Of a stretch of DNA of 63,043 nt, positions 17,728 to 26,439 are shown piece after piece. Under the pieces are notes generated by a model. The model did not search any database, was not told the DNA's origin, and worked only from the letters and a program-made list of their open reading frames with translations. The stretch lies in assembly GCA_013361335.1 (NCBI GenBank), contig JABFYH010000040.1:1-63043 (forward strand), written 5' to 3'. Within the stretch, counting starts at the first letter, position 1; every line of letters starts with the position of its first letter. The DNA is from Gemmatimonadaceae bacterium. GTDB lineage: Bacteria > Gemmatimonadota > Gemmatimonadetes > Gemmatimonadales > Gemmatimonadaceae. Position numbers and translations under genes: made by a program.

Positions 17728-18900
17728 ATGCTCGACTTCTATCACATCGACAGCGTTCTCTCGGAAGAAGAGCGCGCCGTGCGCGACAGCGTGCGCCGCT
17801 TCGTGGACGAGCGCGTGCTTCCCCTCATCGGCGACGCCTACGTCCAGGGTCGCTTCCCCAAGGAGCTCATCCCCGAGATGGGCGAGCTGGGGGTGTTCGG
17901 GGCGAACCTGCCGGAGAAGTACGGCTGCGCGGGGCTCAACAATGTGCAGTACGGGCTGATCATGCAGGAGCTGGAGCGCGGCGACTCGGGCGTCCGGTCG
18001 TTCGCCAGCGTCCAGGGCGCGCTCGCGATGTATCCCATCTACGCGTTCGGCTCCGAGGAGCAGAAGCAGAAGTACCTGCCGAAGATGGCGACGGGCGAGA
18101 TCATCGGCTGCTTCGGGCTCACGGAGCCCGACTACGGGTCCAACCCGAGCGGCATGATCACGATGGCGAAGGAGCAGCCGGACGGCAGCTGGATCCTCAA
18201 CGGCGCCAAGATGTGGATCACCAACGGCTCCACGGCGCATATCGCCGTGGTGTGGGCCAAGACCAATGGCGATCCCAGCGACAAGTCGATCCGCGGCTTC
18301 GTCGTCCCAACGGACAGCAAGGGCTTCACGGCCAAGGACCAGAAGGGGAAGCTCTCGCTGCGCGCGAGCGACACGAGCGAGCTGGTGTTCCAGGACGTGC
18401 ACCTGCCAAAGGACGCGATCCTGCCGTCGTCGGCGGGGCTCAAGAGCCCGCTGATGTGCCTGACGCAGGCGCGCTACGGGATCTCGTGGGGCGCGATGGG
18501 CGCCGCCATGGCGTGCTTCGAGGAGGCGTCGAGCTACGCGCAGCAGCGCGTGATGTTCGACAAGCCGATCGGCGGGTTCCAGATCCAGCAGGTGCGTCTC
18601 GCCGACATGCTGACCGAGATCGTGAAGGCGCAGCTCGTCTGTCTGCACCTGGGCCGCCTGAAGGACGCCGGCACGATGACGCCGCAGCAGGTGTCGCTCG
18701 CCAAGCGCAACAACGTGAGCATGGCGACGGACATCGCGCGGGAGGCGCGCCGCCTGCTCGGCGCGAACGGCATCCTCGCCGAGTATTCCGCCATGCGCCA
18801 CATGGCGAACCTCGAGAGCGTGTACACCTACGAGGGGACGCACGACGTCCACGCGCTCATCCTCGGTCAGGCGATCACCGGGATGAACGCCTTCAAGTGA
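17728..18900 (+). CDS. Acyl-CoA dehydrogenase, glutaryl-CoA dehydrogenase-like
   Basis: 390-residue flavoenzyme that passes electrons to ETF. CFGLTEPDYGSNPSGMIT and WITNGS bind FAD and substrate. The C-terminal YEGTHDVHALILGQAITGMNAF holds the catalytic Glu in the position and context of glutaryl-CoA dehydrogenase, which oxidises and decarboxylates glutaryl-CoA to crotonyl-CoA in lysine and tryptophan breakdown. Decarboxylation cannot be confirmed by sequence alone; another short acyl-CoA substrate is possible. etfB and etfA lie 1.6 kb downstream on the same strand. Confidence 0.85.
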   Translation: MLDFYHIDSVLSEEERAVRDSVRRFVDERVLPLIGDAYVQGRFPKELIPEMGELGVFGANLPEKYGCAGLNNVQYGLIMQELERGDSGVRSFASVQGALAMYPIYAFGSEEQKQKYLPKMATGEIIGCFGLTEPDYGSNPSGMITMAKEQPDGSWILNGAKMWITNGSTAHIAVVWAKTNGDPSDKSIRGFVVPTDSKGFTAKDQKGKLSLRASDTSELVFQDVHLPKDAILPSSAGLKSPLMCLTQARYGISWGAMGAAMACFEEASSYAQQRVMFDKPIGGFQIQQVRLADMLTEIVKAQLVCLHLGRLKDAGTMTPQQVSLAKRNNVSMATDIAREARRLLGANGILAEYSAMRHMANLESVYTYEGTHDVHALILGQAITGMNAFK

Positions 18901-19014
18901 CGGCGGGCCGGTAGCGCCCCGCCACCCCCGCAGAGGCGAACCAGGGCTCGGGATCCTCGCGCTTGCTGGCATTCGCTTTGCCGCCATCGGCCACGAAACC
19001 GACTGGAGGCATCG

Positions 19015-20088
19015 ATGGCAGGTACGGGGCGGTCTTCACAGGGCAGTGGTGCGGGATCCCGCGCCGGTTCCGGAAGTGCGCGCGCCGGGAGCAGCGCGAG
19101 CGCCGCGAACGCCGCACGCGGATCACGAGGGGAGTCGCAGGCAGGCGCTCGTGGCGCCAGCGCGCGTGAGGCGTCGTCGGGCGCGAGCGTGTCGGGGAGC
19201 GGCGGCGCCGGCGGCATCGAGATCGGCGGCTCGGCCAGCCTGAGCGGCGGCTCGGCTCGCGTGAGCGGATCGGCTGGTCTCGGCGCGTCGACCGGCTCGG
19301 CGGGCGCGAGCGCCACCGGCGGCGGCGCGTCGCCGTCGCGGCAGGACATCGGAGCACAGTCGTCGGCGAGCGGGATGGACGCCGAGCGTCAGGTGCCGAT
19401 CGGCCGCGAGGGGCAGCAGCAGAGCAGGGGATCGGCGCGATCGCCGAGCGCCTCGCAGAGCAGCCCGCAGGGAAGCATGCAGGCGAGCGGACAGGCATAC
19501 GGCACCCCCTTCGCCTTCATGCGCCGCTTCGGCGAGGAGATGGACCGGCTCTTCTCCGACTTCGGGTTCGGACCGCCGGGCATCGAGTCGCAGCTCAGCC
19601 TCCTCGGCTGGCCCGGGTCGAGTGGGCGCTCGTCGCTCTCGCTGAACGCGAATGCGCCACGCAGCGGCGGAAGCGGCGTCGAGGGGCGCAACCAGGCGGC
19701 TGGCGCGAGCGGCAGCGCGATGAGCCGTCCCCGGTCGTCGGGGGCGGTCGGCTCGCGCAGCAGCTGGATGCCGCAGGTGGAGGTGCTACAGCGCGGCAGT
19801 GACCTGGTGCTGCGCGCCGACCTGCCGGGGCTCCGGCGTGAGGACGTGCACGTCGAGATCGACGACGACCTGCTCACGATCAGCGGCGAGCGTCGCTACG
19901 AGTCCGAGAGCGAGGAGGAGGGGCTGTATCATTCCGAGCGCAGCTACGGCCGCTTCAGCCGATCGATCCCGCTGCCCCCCGGGACCGACGAGGAGGCGTG
20001 CCAGGCGCGCTTCACCGATGGCGTGCTCGAGGTGACGGTGCCGTTGCCGCAGGAGCGATCGCGGGCGCGGCGGATCGAGATCCGCTGA
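19015..20088 (+). CDS. Small heat-shock protein (Hsp20) with long Ser/Gly/Ala-rich arm
   Basis: 357 residues, about twice the family norm. The alpha-crystallin domain spans roughly 252-346, with DLVLRADLPGLRREDVHVEI, ISGERRYESE and the closing GVLEVTVPLP. Ahead of it lies an Hsp20-like lead-in FMRRFGEEMDRLFSDFG (168-184). Residues 1-120 are about 75% Ser, Gly and Ala and the linker 200-250 is similar, so both are probably disordered. ATP-independent holdase activity is expected. The arm has no recognised homologue and is rich in potential phosphorylation sites. Confidence 0.85.
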   Translation: MAGTGRSSQGSGAGSRAGSGSARAGSSASAANAARGSRGESQAGARGASAREASSGASVSGSGGAGGIEIGGSASLSGGSARVSGSAGLGASTGSAGASATGGGASPSRQDIGAQSSASGMDAERQVPIGREGQQQSRGSARSPSASQSSPQGSMQASGQAYGTPFAFMRRFGEEMDRLFSDFGFGPPGIESQLSLLGWPGSSGRSSLSLNANAPRSGGSGVEGRNQAAGASGSAMSRPRSSGAVGSRSSWMPQVEVLQRGSDLVLRADLPGLRREDVHVEIDDDLLTISGERRYESESEEEGLYHSERSYGRFSRSIPLPPGTDEEACQARFTDGVLEVTVPLPQERSRARRIEIR

Positions 20089-20173
20089 GCGGTGCGTCGA
20101 GCCCGGTGATCTGCCGCACGCCCGAACGGCACCGGGCTTGCCCTCTGTCGGAGCGAACCTCAGGAGGCGAGTG

Positions 20174-20395
20174 ATGGACGATCAGACGGGCGGCACCGAG
20201 CACGAAGAGATGGAGCGCACGCGGGAGTTGGGCGAGCGCCAGGCAGGTGCGCCGGGTGGGGCGCGGCAGAACGTGCGCATCGCGACCGAGCAGGGGGCAG
20301 TGGCGCGGCCTGGTGGCGCGACCCAGAACTCGGGTGGTGCGATCGAGGGGAATCAGGAGGAGGCGGGGGACGGTCCGGGTCGCGGGGCGGATTGA
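20174..20395 (+). CDS. Small hydrophilic protein of unknown function
   Basis: 73 residues beginning at an ATG six bases after a perfect AGGAGG ribosome site (20162-20167), which makes it a convincing gene despite its size. The composition is rich in Gly, Glu, Gln, Arg and Ala with almost no hydrophobic residues, so it is probably disordered, like stress-related hydrophilins. It follows the Hsp20 gene by 85 bases and ends just before a strong hairpin. No family is recognised. Confidence 0.6.
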   Translation: MDDQTGGTEHEEMERTRELGERQAGAPGGARQNVRIATEQGAVARPGGATQNSGGAIEGNQEEAGDGPGRGAD

Positions 20396-20402
20396 GGCGC
20401 AC

Positions 20403-20479
20403 GGTGAACGGGCGAAGGGCACGCCAGACCAAACCGGCGTGCCCTTTACCGTCTCACCGGTTCACCGTCTCACCGTCTA
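20403..20479. repeat. Composite repeat element, octamer variant, with terminator hairpin
   Basis: Intergenic element after the 73-residue gene. A short left word (ACGGTGA) is followed by a hairpin whose 11-base arms pair perfectly (20415-20425 with 20436-20446), then four inverted octamers related to ACCGTCTC (20448-20479). It belongs to the same family as the elements near 22278, 31916, 52220 and 58479. Confidence 0.65.
20415..20447 (+). terminator. Strong hairpin, probable terminator
   Basis: AAGGGCACGCC pairs without mismatch with GGCGTGCCCTT across a 10-base loop and is followed by a short T-run. It separates the heat-shock pair from the etf genes. Confidence 0.6.
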
Positions 20480-20507
20480 TCCCGCCACCAGCGCCGGCAT
20501 TACACTT

Positions 20508-20525
20508 ATGTGAACTTTTTCACAT
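20508..20525. promoter_or_regulatory. CRP/FNR-type palindrome upstream of etfB
   Basis: ATGTGAA-CTTT-TTCACAT is a perfect inverted repeat and contains TGTGA-N6-TCACA, the exact CRP consensus. It ends 12 bases before the etfB GTG and abuts the GGGAG ribosome site. A TACACT at 20501-20506 could be the -10, which would put the site at the start of transcription and favour repression. A hairpin in the leader is an alternative reading. Confidence 0.6.
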
Positions 20526-20537
20526 GGGAGACCGACG

Positions 20538-21287
20538 GTGAAGATTGCCGTCTGCATAAAGCGCACGCCCGACTCCGAGTCACGCTTCAAGGTCGCGGCC
20601 TCGGCCGCCGGCATCGACGAGACCGGGCTGAAGTTCGACCTCGACGACTTCGCCAGCTACGCCGTCGAAGCGGCGCTCCAGATCAACGAGAAGGGTGGCG
20701 GCGGTGAGACGGTCGTCTATGCCGTCGGGCCGGACTCGGTGCAGGAGTCGCTGCGCAAGGCCATGAGCATGGGCGCCGACCGCGCCGTGCAGCTCAAGGC
20801 CGATCCCGTCGCCGACGGCATCGCCGTCGCCCGCGCCCTGGCCGCGGAGCTCAAGAGCGGCGGCTACGACCTCGTGCTCTTCGGCAAGCACTCCTTCGAC
20901 AATTCCGCCGGCGTCGTCGGGACCGCGACGGCCGAGCTGCTCGGTCTCCCCTGCGTGACCGCGGCGTCGGAGCTGAACGTCAGCGCCGGCAAGGGCACGG
21001 CGCGCCGCGAGCTGGAAGGCGCGGCCGAGCTCGTGGAGTTTCCCCTGCCCGCCGTGGTGACGATCGACGAAGGGGTCGCCCGCCCGCGCTATCCGTCGCT
21101 CAAGGGCATCATGGCGGCGAAGAAGAAGCCGCTCGAGTCGAAGCCGGCGCAGCTCGGTGCCGTGCGCGTCACGATCGCCCGCATGGAGCTTCCCCCCGAA
21201 CGTCCCGCCGGCCGCATTCTCGGCGAAGGGACGGCCGCCATCCCGGAGCTCGTGCGGCTCCTGCAGAACGAAGCGAAGGTGCTCTGA
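20538..21287 (+). CDS. etfB: Electron transfer flavoprotein beta subunit
   Basis: 249 residues from a GTG start. KIAVCIKRTPD at the N-terminus, the AMP-binding region DLVLFGKHSFDNSAGVVG and the recognition-loop segment PRYPSLKGIMAAKKKP are characteristic of EtfB. With EtfA it forms a heterodimer that takes electrons from acyl-CoA dehydrogenases. The stop shares one base with the etfA start (TGATG). A CRP-type palindrome lies directly upstream. Confidence 0.95.
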   Translation: MKIAVCIKRTPDSESRFKVAASAAGIDETGLKFDLDDFASYAVEAALQINEKGGGGETVVYAVGPDSVQESLRKAMSMGADRAVQLKADPVADGIAVARALAAELKSGGYDLVLFGKHSFDNSAGVVGTATAELLGLPCVTAASELNVSAGKGTARRELEGAAELVEFPLPAVVTIDEGVARPRYPSLKGIMAAKKKPLESKPAQLGAVRVTIARMELPPERPAGRILGEGTAAIPELVRLLQNEAKVL

Positions 21288-22273
21288 TGGCGAACGTTCT
21301 GGTGGTTGCGGAGACGCGCAACGGCGAGCTCCGCAAGGTGGCCTTCGAAGCGGTGACGGCGGGCCGCAAGCTGGCCGACGCGAGCGGCGGCGGCGAGGTG
21401 CACGCGCTGCTCGCCGGTCCCGCGGGAATCGGCGGAAAGGCGGAGCAGCTCGCCCGCTACGGCGCCGACGTCGTCATCGTCGTGGAGAGCGCCGACTTCG
21501 CGCAGTTCGCGCGCGAGTCGCTCGCCGCCACGGCGGCCGACCGCGCCCGGGCGGGCCGCTATCGCGCCGTCGTGCTCGGCTTTTCGTCGCAGGGACGCGA
21601 CCTCGGTCCGCGCATCGCCGCGCGGCTCGACGCGCCGATCGCCGCCGACGTCACCGAGCTCGCCGTGACGGGCGACACGATCACGGCGAAGCATCCCGGC
21701 TACGCGAACAAGGTCATCGTGACGCTGACGCTCAGCGGCGCGCCGGTCGTGCTCAGCGTGCGGCCCAGCGCCTTCACCGCCGCCGAGACGCCCAAGGCGG
21801 GACGTGTGGAGCAGGGGCAGGCGACGCCGGCGTCGGGCCCGACGGTCCGCGTAACGGAAGTGAAGGAGGGGGCGAAGGGCCGCCCGGATCTCGGCGAGGC
21901 GTCGATCATCGTGTCCGGGGGCCGAGGGCTCAAGGCCAGGGAGAACTTCAAGCTGATCGAGGAGCTCGCCGACGCCTTCGGCAACGCCGCGGTCGGCGCC
22001 ACGCGCGCCGTGACCGACGACGGCTGGCGTCCGCACGCCGATCAGATCGGACAGACGGGCCGGCAGGTGAGCCCCCAGCTCTACGTCGCCGTCGGGATCA
22101 GCGGCGCGATCCAGCACCTCGCCGGCATGCGCACGTCGAAGACGATCGTCGCGATCAACAAGGACAAGGAGGCCCCGATCTTCAAGGTGGCCGACTACGG
22201 GATCGTGGGCGATGTTCTGGAGGTCGTGCCAGCGCTGACCGCGGCGGTGAAGGAGGCGCGGAAGGGGCACTGA
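21287..22273 (+). CDS. etfA: Electron transfer flavoprotein alpha subunit
   Basis: 328 residues. [27 protein letters not shown] is the usual start, and the C-terminal FAD domain carries [36 protein letters not shown] and [25 protein letters not shown] in this subunit receives electrons and passes them to a quinone reductase, here most likely the membrane Fe-S protein at 24364-26439. Its 3' end is followed after 4 bases by a tandem heptamer array. Confidence 0.95.
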   Translation: MANVLVVAETRNGELRKVAFEAVTAGRKLADASGGGEVHALLAGPAGIGGKAEQLARYGADVVIVVESADFAQFARESLAATAADRARAGRYRAVVLGFSSQGRDLGPRIAARLDAPIAADVTELAVTGDTITAKHPGYANKVIVTLTLSGAPVVLSVRPSAFTAAETPKAGRVEQGQATPASGPTVRVTEVKEGAKGRPDLGEASIIVSGGRGLKARENFKLIEELADAFGNAAVGATRAVTDDGWRPHADQIGQTGRQVSPQLYVAVGISGAIQHLAGMRTSKTIVAINKDKEAPIFKVADYGIVGDVLEVVPALTAAVKEARKGH

Positions 22274-22277
22274 ACCG

Positions 22278-22340
22278 CCGTGAACCGTGAACCGTGAACC
22301 GTGAGCCGTGAACCGTGAACGGTCAACCCTGAACGGTGAC
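22278..22340. repeat. Six-unit heptamer array (CCGTGAA), half element
   Basis: Six 7-base units, CCGTGAA with one CCGTGAG, occupy 22278-22319 and are followed by degenerate words and the small stem GTGAC-GGC-GTCAC. The array begins 4 bases after the etfA stop. The hairpin core and right arm of the full element are missing. Confidence 0.7.
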
Positions 22341-22384
22341 GGCGTCACGTCCCTGATCTCATCCTCAACGCACGGAGCTGGGCC

Positions 22385-23329
22385 ATGTGGCGCTTCCCGC
22401 TGGGCTTGATCGCGCTCGTCGTGTCGTCTTCCACAGCGTCGCGCGACTCGGCGCCGCGGCCGCCGGTCGCTCCGGCGTCCGTCGTCGGGCGGTGGGACAT
22501 CGCGATCGATGCCCCCGATCGACCGCTCCCGTCGTGGCTCGAGGTCCGGCCGTCCGGCAACGGCTACCTCGTCGGACAGTTCGTCGGCATCGTCGGGAGC
22601 GCGCGACCGATCGCGCGCGTCGAGTTCGCCGACGGCGCGCTGCGCTTCGCCATTCCGCCGCAGTGGGAGCAGGGCGCGGGCGACCTGCAGGTCGAGGGAC
22701 GGCTCACTGGTGACGTCCTCGCCGGCACGATGATCTTTCCCGACGGCACGCGCCGCACCTGGACGGGGAAGCGCGCGCCCGCGCTTCTTCGTACGGGGAC
22801 GCCGCGGTGGGGCGCCCCGATGCGGCTCTTCAACGGCACCGACCTCACGGGCTGGCACGCGCTGGGCCCGAATCAATGGCGGGCCGTGAACGGCGTGCTC
22901 CAGAGCCCGAAGTCGGGCTCCAACATCGTCACGGACCGTACCTTCACCGACTACCAGCTCCACCTGGAGTTCCGCTACCCGAAGGGGAGCAACAGCGGTG
23001 TGTACCAGCGCGGCCGGTACGAGGTGCAGATCGAGGACAGCGTCACGACCGAGCCGCAGAACGACCTGCTCGGGGGTGTGTACGGATTCATCGCGCCGAG
23101 CGTCGTGATGGCGAAGCAGCCCGGCGAGTGGCAGACGTACGACATCACGCTCGTCGGCCGGATGATCACCGTGGTGGCGAACGGGAAGACCGTGATCTGC
23201 AACCGTGAGATCCCCGGCATCACCGGCGGCGCGCTCGACAGCAACGAGGGCGAGCCGGGTCCGCTGCTCCTTCAGGGGGACCACGGACCGATCGAGTATC
23301 GGAACATCACGATCCGACCAGGGCGCTGA
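22385..23329 (+). CDS. DUF1080 (3-keto-disaccharide hydrolase-type) protein, exported
   Basis: 314 residues with a short hydrophobic N-terminus that can act as a signal peptide. The first 130 residues form a beta-rich domain I do not recognise. The C-terminal half is a typical DUF1080/concanavalin-like domain: MRLFNGTDLTGWHALG, SNIVTDRTFTDYQLHLEFRYPKGSNSGVYQRGRYEVQIED and LLLQGDHGPIEYRNITIRP. Some relatives hydrolyse 3-keto-glycosides. The adjacent isomerase-like gene, on the opposite strand, is a frequent partner in sugar catabolism clusters. Confidence 0.83.
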   Translation: MWRFPLGLIALVVSSSTASRDSAPRPPVAPASVVGRWDIAIDAPDRPLPSWLEVRPSGNGYLVGQFVGIVGSARPIARVEFADGALRFAIPPQWEQGAGDLQVEGRLTGDVLAGTMIFPDGTRRTWTGKRAPALLRTGTPRWGAPMRLFNGTDLTGWHALGPNQWRAVNGVLQSPKSGSNIVTDRTFTDYQLHLEFRYPKGSNSGVYQRGRYEVQIEDSVTTEPQNDLLGGVYGFIAPSVVMAKQPGEWQTYDITLVGRMITVVANGKTVICNREIPGITGGALDSNEGEPGPLLLQGDHGPIEYRNITIRPGR

Positions 23330-23362
23330 GCGCCGCGCCCCCGCCCACCTCGCGCCGCCCGG

Positions 23363-24223
23363 CTACACGTCGCAGATCTCGAATGCCTGACGGAGCGACG
23401 CGAGCGCCGGCTCCCGCGCCGGCACGAACTCCTGGGCGACGAAGCCGGTGAAGCCGAGGTCGGCGATCGTCTGCATGACGCGCCGGTAGTTGAGCTCCTG
23501 GGTGTCGTCGATCTCGTGACGCCCGGGAACGCCGCCGGTGTGGAAGTGCGCGATGTGAGCGATGTTCGCGCGGATCGTGGCGATGACGTCGCCCTCCATG
23601 ATCTGCATGTGGTAGATGTCGTACAGCACCTTGAGCCGCGGCGAGCCCACGCCCTGGACCACCTGCGCGCCCCACGCGGTGTGGTCGGCCTGATAGTCGG
23701 CGTGGTCGACCTTGCTGTTGAGGAGCTCGAGGCAGAGCGTGACACCATGGCGCTCCGCCACCGGCGTGATGCGCTTGAAGCCGGTGATGCAGTTGGCGAT
23801 CCCTTCGCCGTCCGACATGCCGCCGCGGTTGCCGCTGAAGCAGACGATGTTGGGCACGCCCGCGGCGGCAGCGCGCGGGATCATGCGCTCCGCGGCGGCG
23901 ACGAGCCGATCGTGCTGATCGGGACGGTTGAACCCGACCGGGATGGTGCCGAAGCCGTTGGCCATCGCGCACACCATGCCGTGGCGCGCAGGCACGGGCC
24001 AGTCGGCCTCGTCGAGCAGCTCCACCGACCGGTAGCCGATCCCCTTGGCGGCCTCGCACAGGTCGTCGATCGGGATCTTGCCGTAGCACCAGCGCGAGAC
24101 CGAGTGCTTGAGCCGTCCGGCATGGCGGCCGGGCCCGCGCCCGCCGCCGGCTCGCGCGGCGGGGGCCAACAGCTGTGCCGCCGCCGCGGCACCGAAGGCG
24201 CGCAGGATGTCTCGACGCTGCAT
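23363..24223 (-). CDS. Hydroxypyruvate isomerase-like TIM-barrel protein, Tat-exported
   Basis: 286 residues of the xylose-isomerase-like (AP endonuclease 2) family. The N-terminus MQRRDILRAFGAAAAAQLLAPAA has the twin Arg of a Tat signal, so it is probably folded with its metal before export. LKHSVSRWCYGKIPIDDLCEAAKGIGYRSVELL and LKVLYDIYHMQIMEGDVIATI, with IAHFHTGGVPGRHEID, match hydroxypyruvate isomerase-type barrels. The ATG at 24223 is chosen for the signal. Substrate is uncertain; export argues against a simple cytosolic hydroxypyruvate role. Confidence 0.82.
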   Translation of the reverse strand: MQRRDILRAFGAAAAAQLLAPAARAGGGRGPGRHAGRLKHSVSRWCYGKIPIDDLCEAAKGIGYRSVELLDEADWPVPARHGMVCAMANGFGTIPVGFNRPDQHDRLVAAAERMIPRAAAAGVPNIVCFSGNRGGMSDGEGIANCITGFKRITPVAERHGVTLCLELLNSKVDHADYQADHTAWGAQVVQGVGSPRLKVLYDIYHMQIMEGDVIATIRANIAHIAHFHTGGVPGRHEIDDTQELNYRRVMQTIADLGFTGFVAQEFVPAREPALASLRQAFEICDV

Positions 24224-24363
24224 GTCTCTCCTCGAAGTCGACGCCGACCATTCTACGCCATGGCCGGGCGCGGACAAGAGCGGTTGTACCCCTGACGTCA
24301 CGTCCGTAGCTTCCGCTCGCGTGCGCCACGAGGCGCGCGGCCCACCGCACGGAGCGCCAGCTG

Positions 24364-26439
24364 ATGACCGTAGGGAGCGTCGTTTTCCTCTTCGTCCTCA
24401 CCCTCGCCGCGGGGTTCTTCGCCCTGAACGTCCAGCGGCTCGTGAGCTACCTCCGGGTGGGCGTGGCGGAGAACCGGACGGACCACGCGCTGACGCGCAT
24501 CCGGAACGTGCTGACGATCGGCATCGCGCAGAAGAAGATTCTCCGCGATCCCGTGGCCGGTCCGATGCACGCGCTGATCTTCTGGGGCTTCATGGTACTG
24601 ACCGCCGGCACGGTGGAGATCCTGATCCAGGGAGTGTTCCCCAGCTTCTCGTACCGGCTGCTGCTCCCCGACGTGCTCTACCGCGGCTACTCCAACTCGC
24701 AGGACGTCTTCGCGCTGCTCGTCGTCGGCGCGGTCGGCTTCGCCCTCTACCGCCGGCTGGTGCTGCATCCGCGGCGGCTCGAGGGGGACAACCTCGAGCA
24801 CACCGACGCCCTGATCATCCTGAGCATGATCATGGGGCTGATGGTCACCCTGCTCCTCGCGACCGGCTGCCTGCTCGTGATCGAGCCCACGGCGTTCGGC
24901 AACGAGAAGGTCGTTTCGCGGCCGCTGGCGCTGGCGCTCGGCGCGGTGCTGTCGCCGACCGCGGCGACGACGGGTTTCCACGTCTTCTGGTGGGCCCATG
25001 CGCTGCTGATCCTCACCTTCCTCAACTACCTCCCCTACTCGAAGCACCTGCACGTCGCGTCGTCGCTCATCAACGTCTACTTCTCCAACACGAGTGGCCC
25101 CGGCATCCGCGGCGCGATGCGGCCAATGGATCTCGAGGCGGACGTCGAGCAGTTCGGCGCGAGCGACGTGGAGCACCTCTCCTGGAAGAACCTGCTCGAC
25201 GGCTACTCGTGCACAGAATGCGGGCGCTGCACCTCCGCCTGTCCGGCCAACATCACCGGGAAGCCGCTCAGCCCGCGCAAGATCATCGTCAACACGCGCC
25301 AGCGATTGATGGAGAAGGCGCCCGTCGTCACCGGCGACCGGATGGAGTTTCTCCGTCCCGCGCTGCTGCACGGCGAGGGTGCGGACGCCGGCGCGACGAC
25401 GGTCGAGGAGGTCATGGGCCACCGCCTGCTCGACACGTACATCACGGAGGACGAGCTCTGGGCCTGCACCAGCTGCCGCGCCTGCGTCGTCGAATGTCCG
25501 GTCTCGATCGACCAGCTCGACGTGATCAACGCGCTCCGGCGCGAGCTGGTCCTCACCGAGTCGCGCTTCCCCGAGGAGCTCCAGCCGGTGTTCCAGTCGC
25601 TCGAGCGCAACGGCTCGCCCTGGGCCTTCCAGGCGGCGGATCGTGCGGCGTGGGCTGAGGGGCTCGACATCCCGACGATGGCCGACCTGCACGCGCGCGG
25701 CGAGACGCCGGACGTCCTGTTCTGGGTCGGCTGCATGGGGTCGTTCGATGACCGGGCGAAGAAGATCACCGTCGCCGTCGCGCGGATCCTCCAGGCGTGC
25801 GGCGTACGGTTCGCCATCCTGGGGCAGGAGGAGACCTGCCACGGCGATCCGGCACGCCGCATGGGCAACGAATACCTCTACCAGATCCTCGCCAAGGGCA
25901 TGGTCGAGACGCTGGACCGCTACGAGGTGCGCACGATCATCACGCACTGCCCGCACTGCTTCCACCAGCTCGGCAACGAGTTCCCGCAGCTCGGCGGGCA
26001 CTACGAGGTGATCCATCACTCGACGTACATCGAGCGCCTGCTGCAGGAGGAGCGCGTGCCGCTCAAGTCCGCCGATGGCCAGCGCCTCACCGTCGCGTAC
26101 CACGACAGCTGCTATCTCGGCCGCTACAACGACGTCTACGACGCGCCCCGGCAGACGATGAAGCGCGCCTTGCCGGTGATCGATCTCGTCGAGCCGCCAC
26201 GGACGAAGGATCGCGGCCTGTGCTGCGGCGCCGGCGGCGGACGGATGTTCATGGAGGAGCGTACCGGCAAGCGCATCAACATCGAGCGCACGGAAGAGCT
26301 TCTCGCCACCGGCGCGGACACGATCGCCGTGGCCTGCCCCTTCTGCATGACGATGATGACCGATGGCGTCAAGGCGAGCGGGTCCGAGGTCCCCGTGCTC
26401 GACATCTCGGAGGTCGTCGCCGGACAACTGCGAGCCTAG
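24364..26439 (+). CDS. Membrane Fe-S oxidoreductase, EtfD/HdrD-like ETF:quinone oxidoreductase
   Basis: 691 residues. The first 240 form five or so helices of a NarI/HdrE-like haem b domain (His in the helices, [14 protein letters not shown]). Two 4Fe-4S motifs follow, [13 protein letters not shown] and [13 protein letters not shown]. Two CCG domains close the chain ([26 protein letters not shown]). This is the architecture of mycobacterial EtfD, which accepts electrons from EtfAB and reduces menaquinone. Location 2 kb after etfBA supports that role; it is still inference. Confidence 0.85.
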   Translation: MTVGSVVFLFVLTLAAGFFALNVQRLVSYLRVGVAENRTDHALTRIRNVLTIGIAQKKILRDPVAGPMHALIFWGFMVLTAGTVEILIQGVFPSFSYRLLLPDVLYRGYSNSQDVFALLVVGAVGFALYRRLVLHPRRLEGDNLEHTDALIILSMIMGLMVTLLLATGCLLVIEPTAFGNEKVVSRPLALALGAVLSPTAATTGFHVFWWAHALLILTFLNYLPYSKHLHVASSLINVYFSNTSGPGIRGAMRPMDLEADVEQFGASDVEHLSWKNLLDGYSCTECGRCTSACPANITGKPLSPRKIIVNTRQRLMEKAPVVTGDRMEFLRPALLHGEGADAGATTVEEVMGHRLLDTYITEDELWACTSCRACVVECPVSIDQLDVINALRRELVLTESRFPEELQPVFQSLERNGSPWAFQAADRAAWAEGLDIPTMADLHARGETPDVLFWVGCMGSFDDRAKKITVAVARILQACGVRFAILGQEETCHGDPARRMGNEYLYQILAKGMVETLDRYEVRTIITHCPHCFHQLGNEFPQLGGHYEVIHHSTYIERLLQEERVPLKSADGQRLTVAYHDSCYLGRYNDVYDAPRQTMKRALPVIDLVEPPRTKDRGLCCGAGGGRMFMEERTGKRINIERTEELLATGADTIAVACPFCMTMMTDGVKASGSEVPVLDISEVVAGQLRA

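Noticed and set aside
17452-18987. 511-codon minus-strand frame over the acyl-CoA dehydrogenase
   Set aside because: The plus-strand product is a complete dehydrogenase with all motifs; the antisense product has none.
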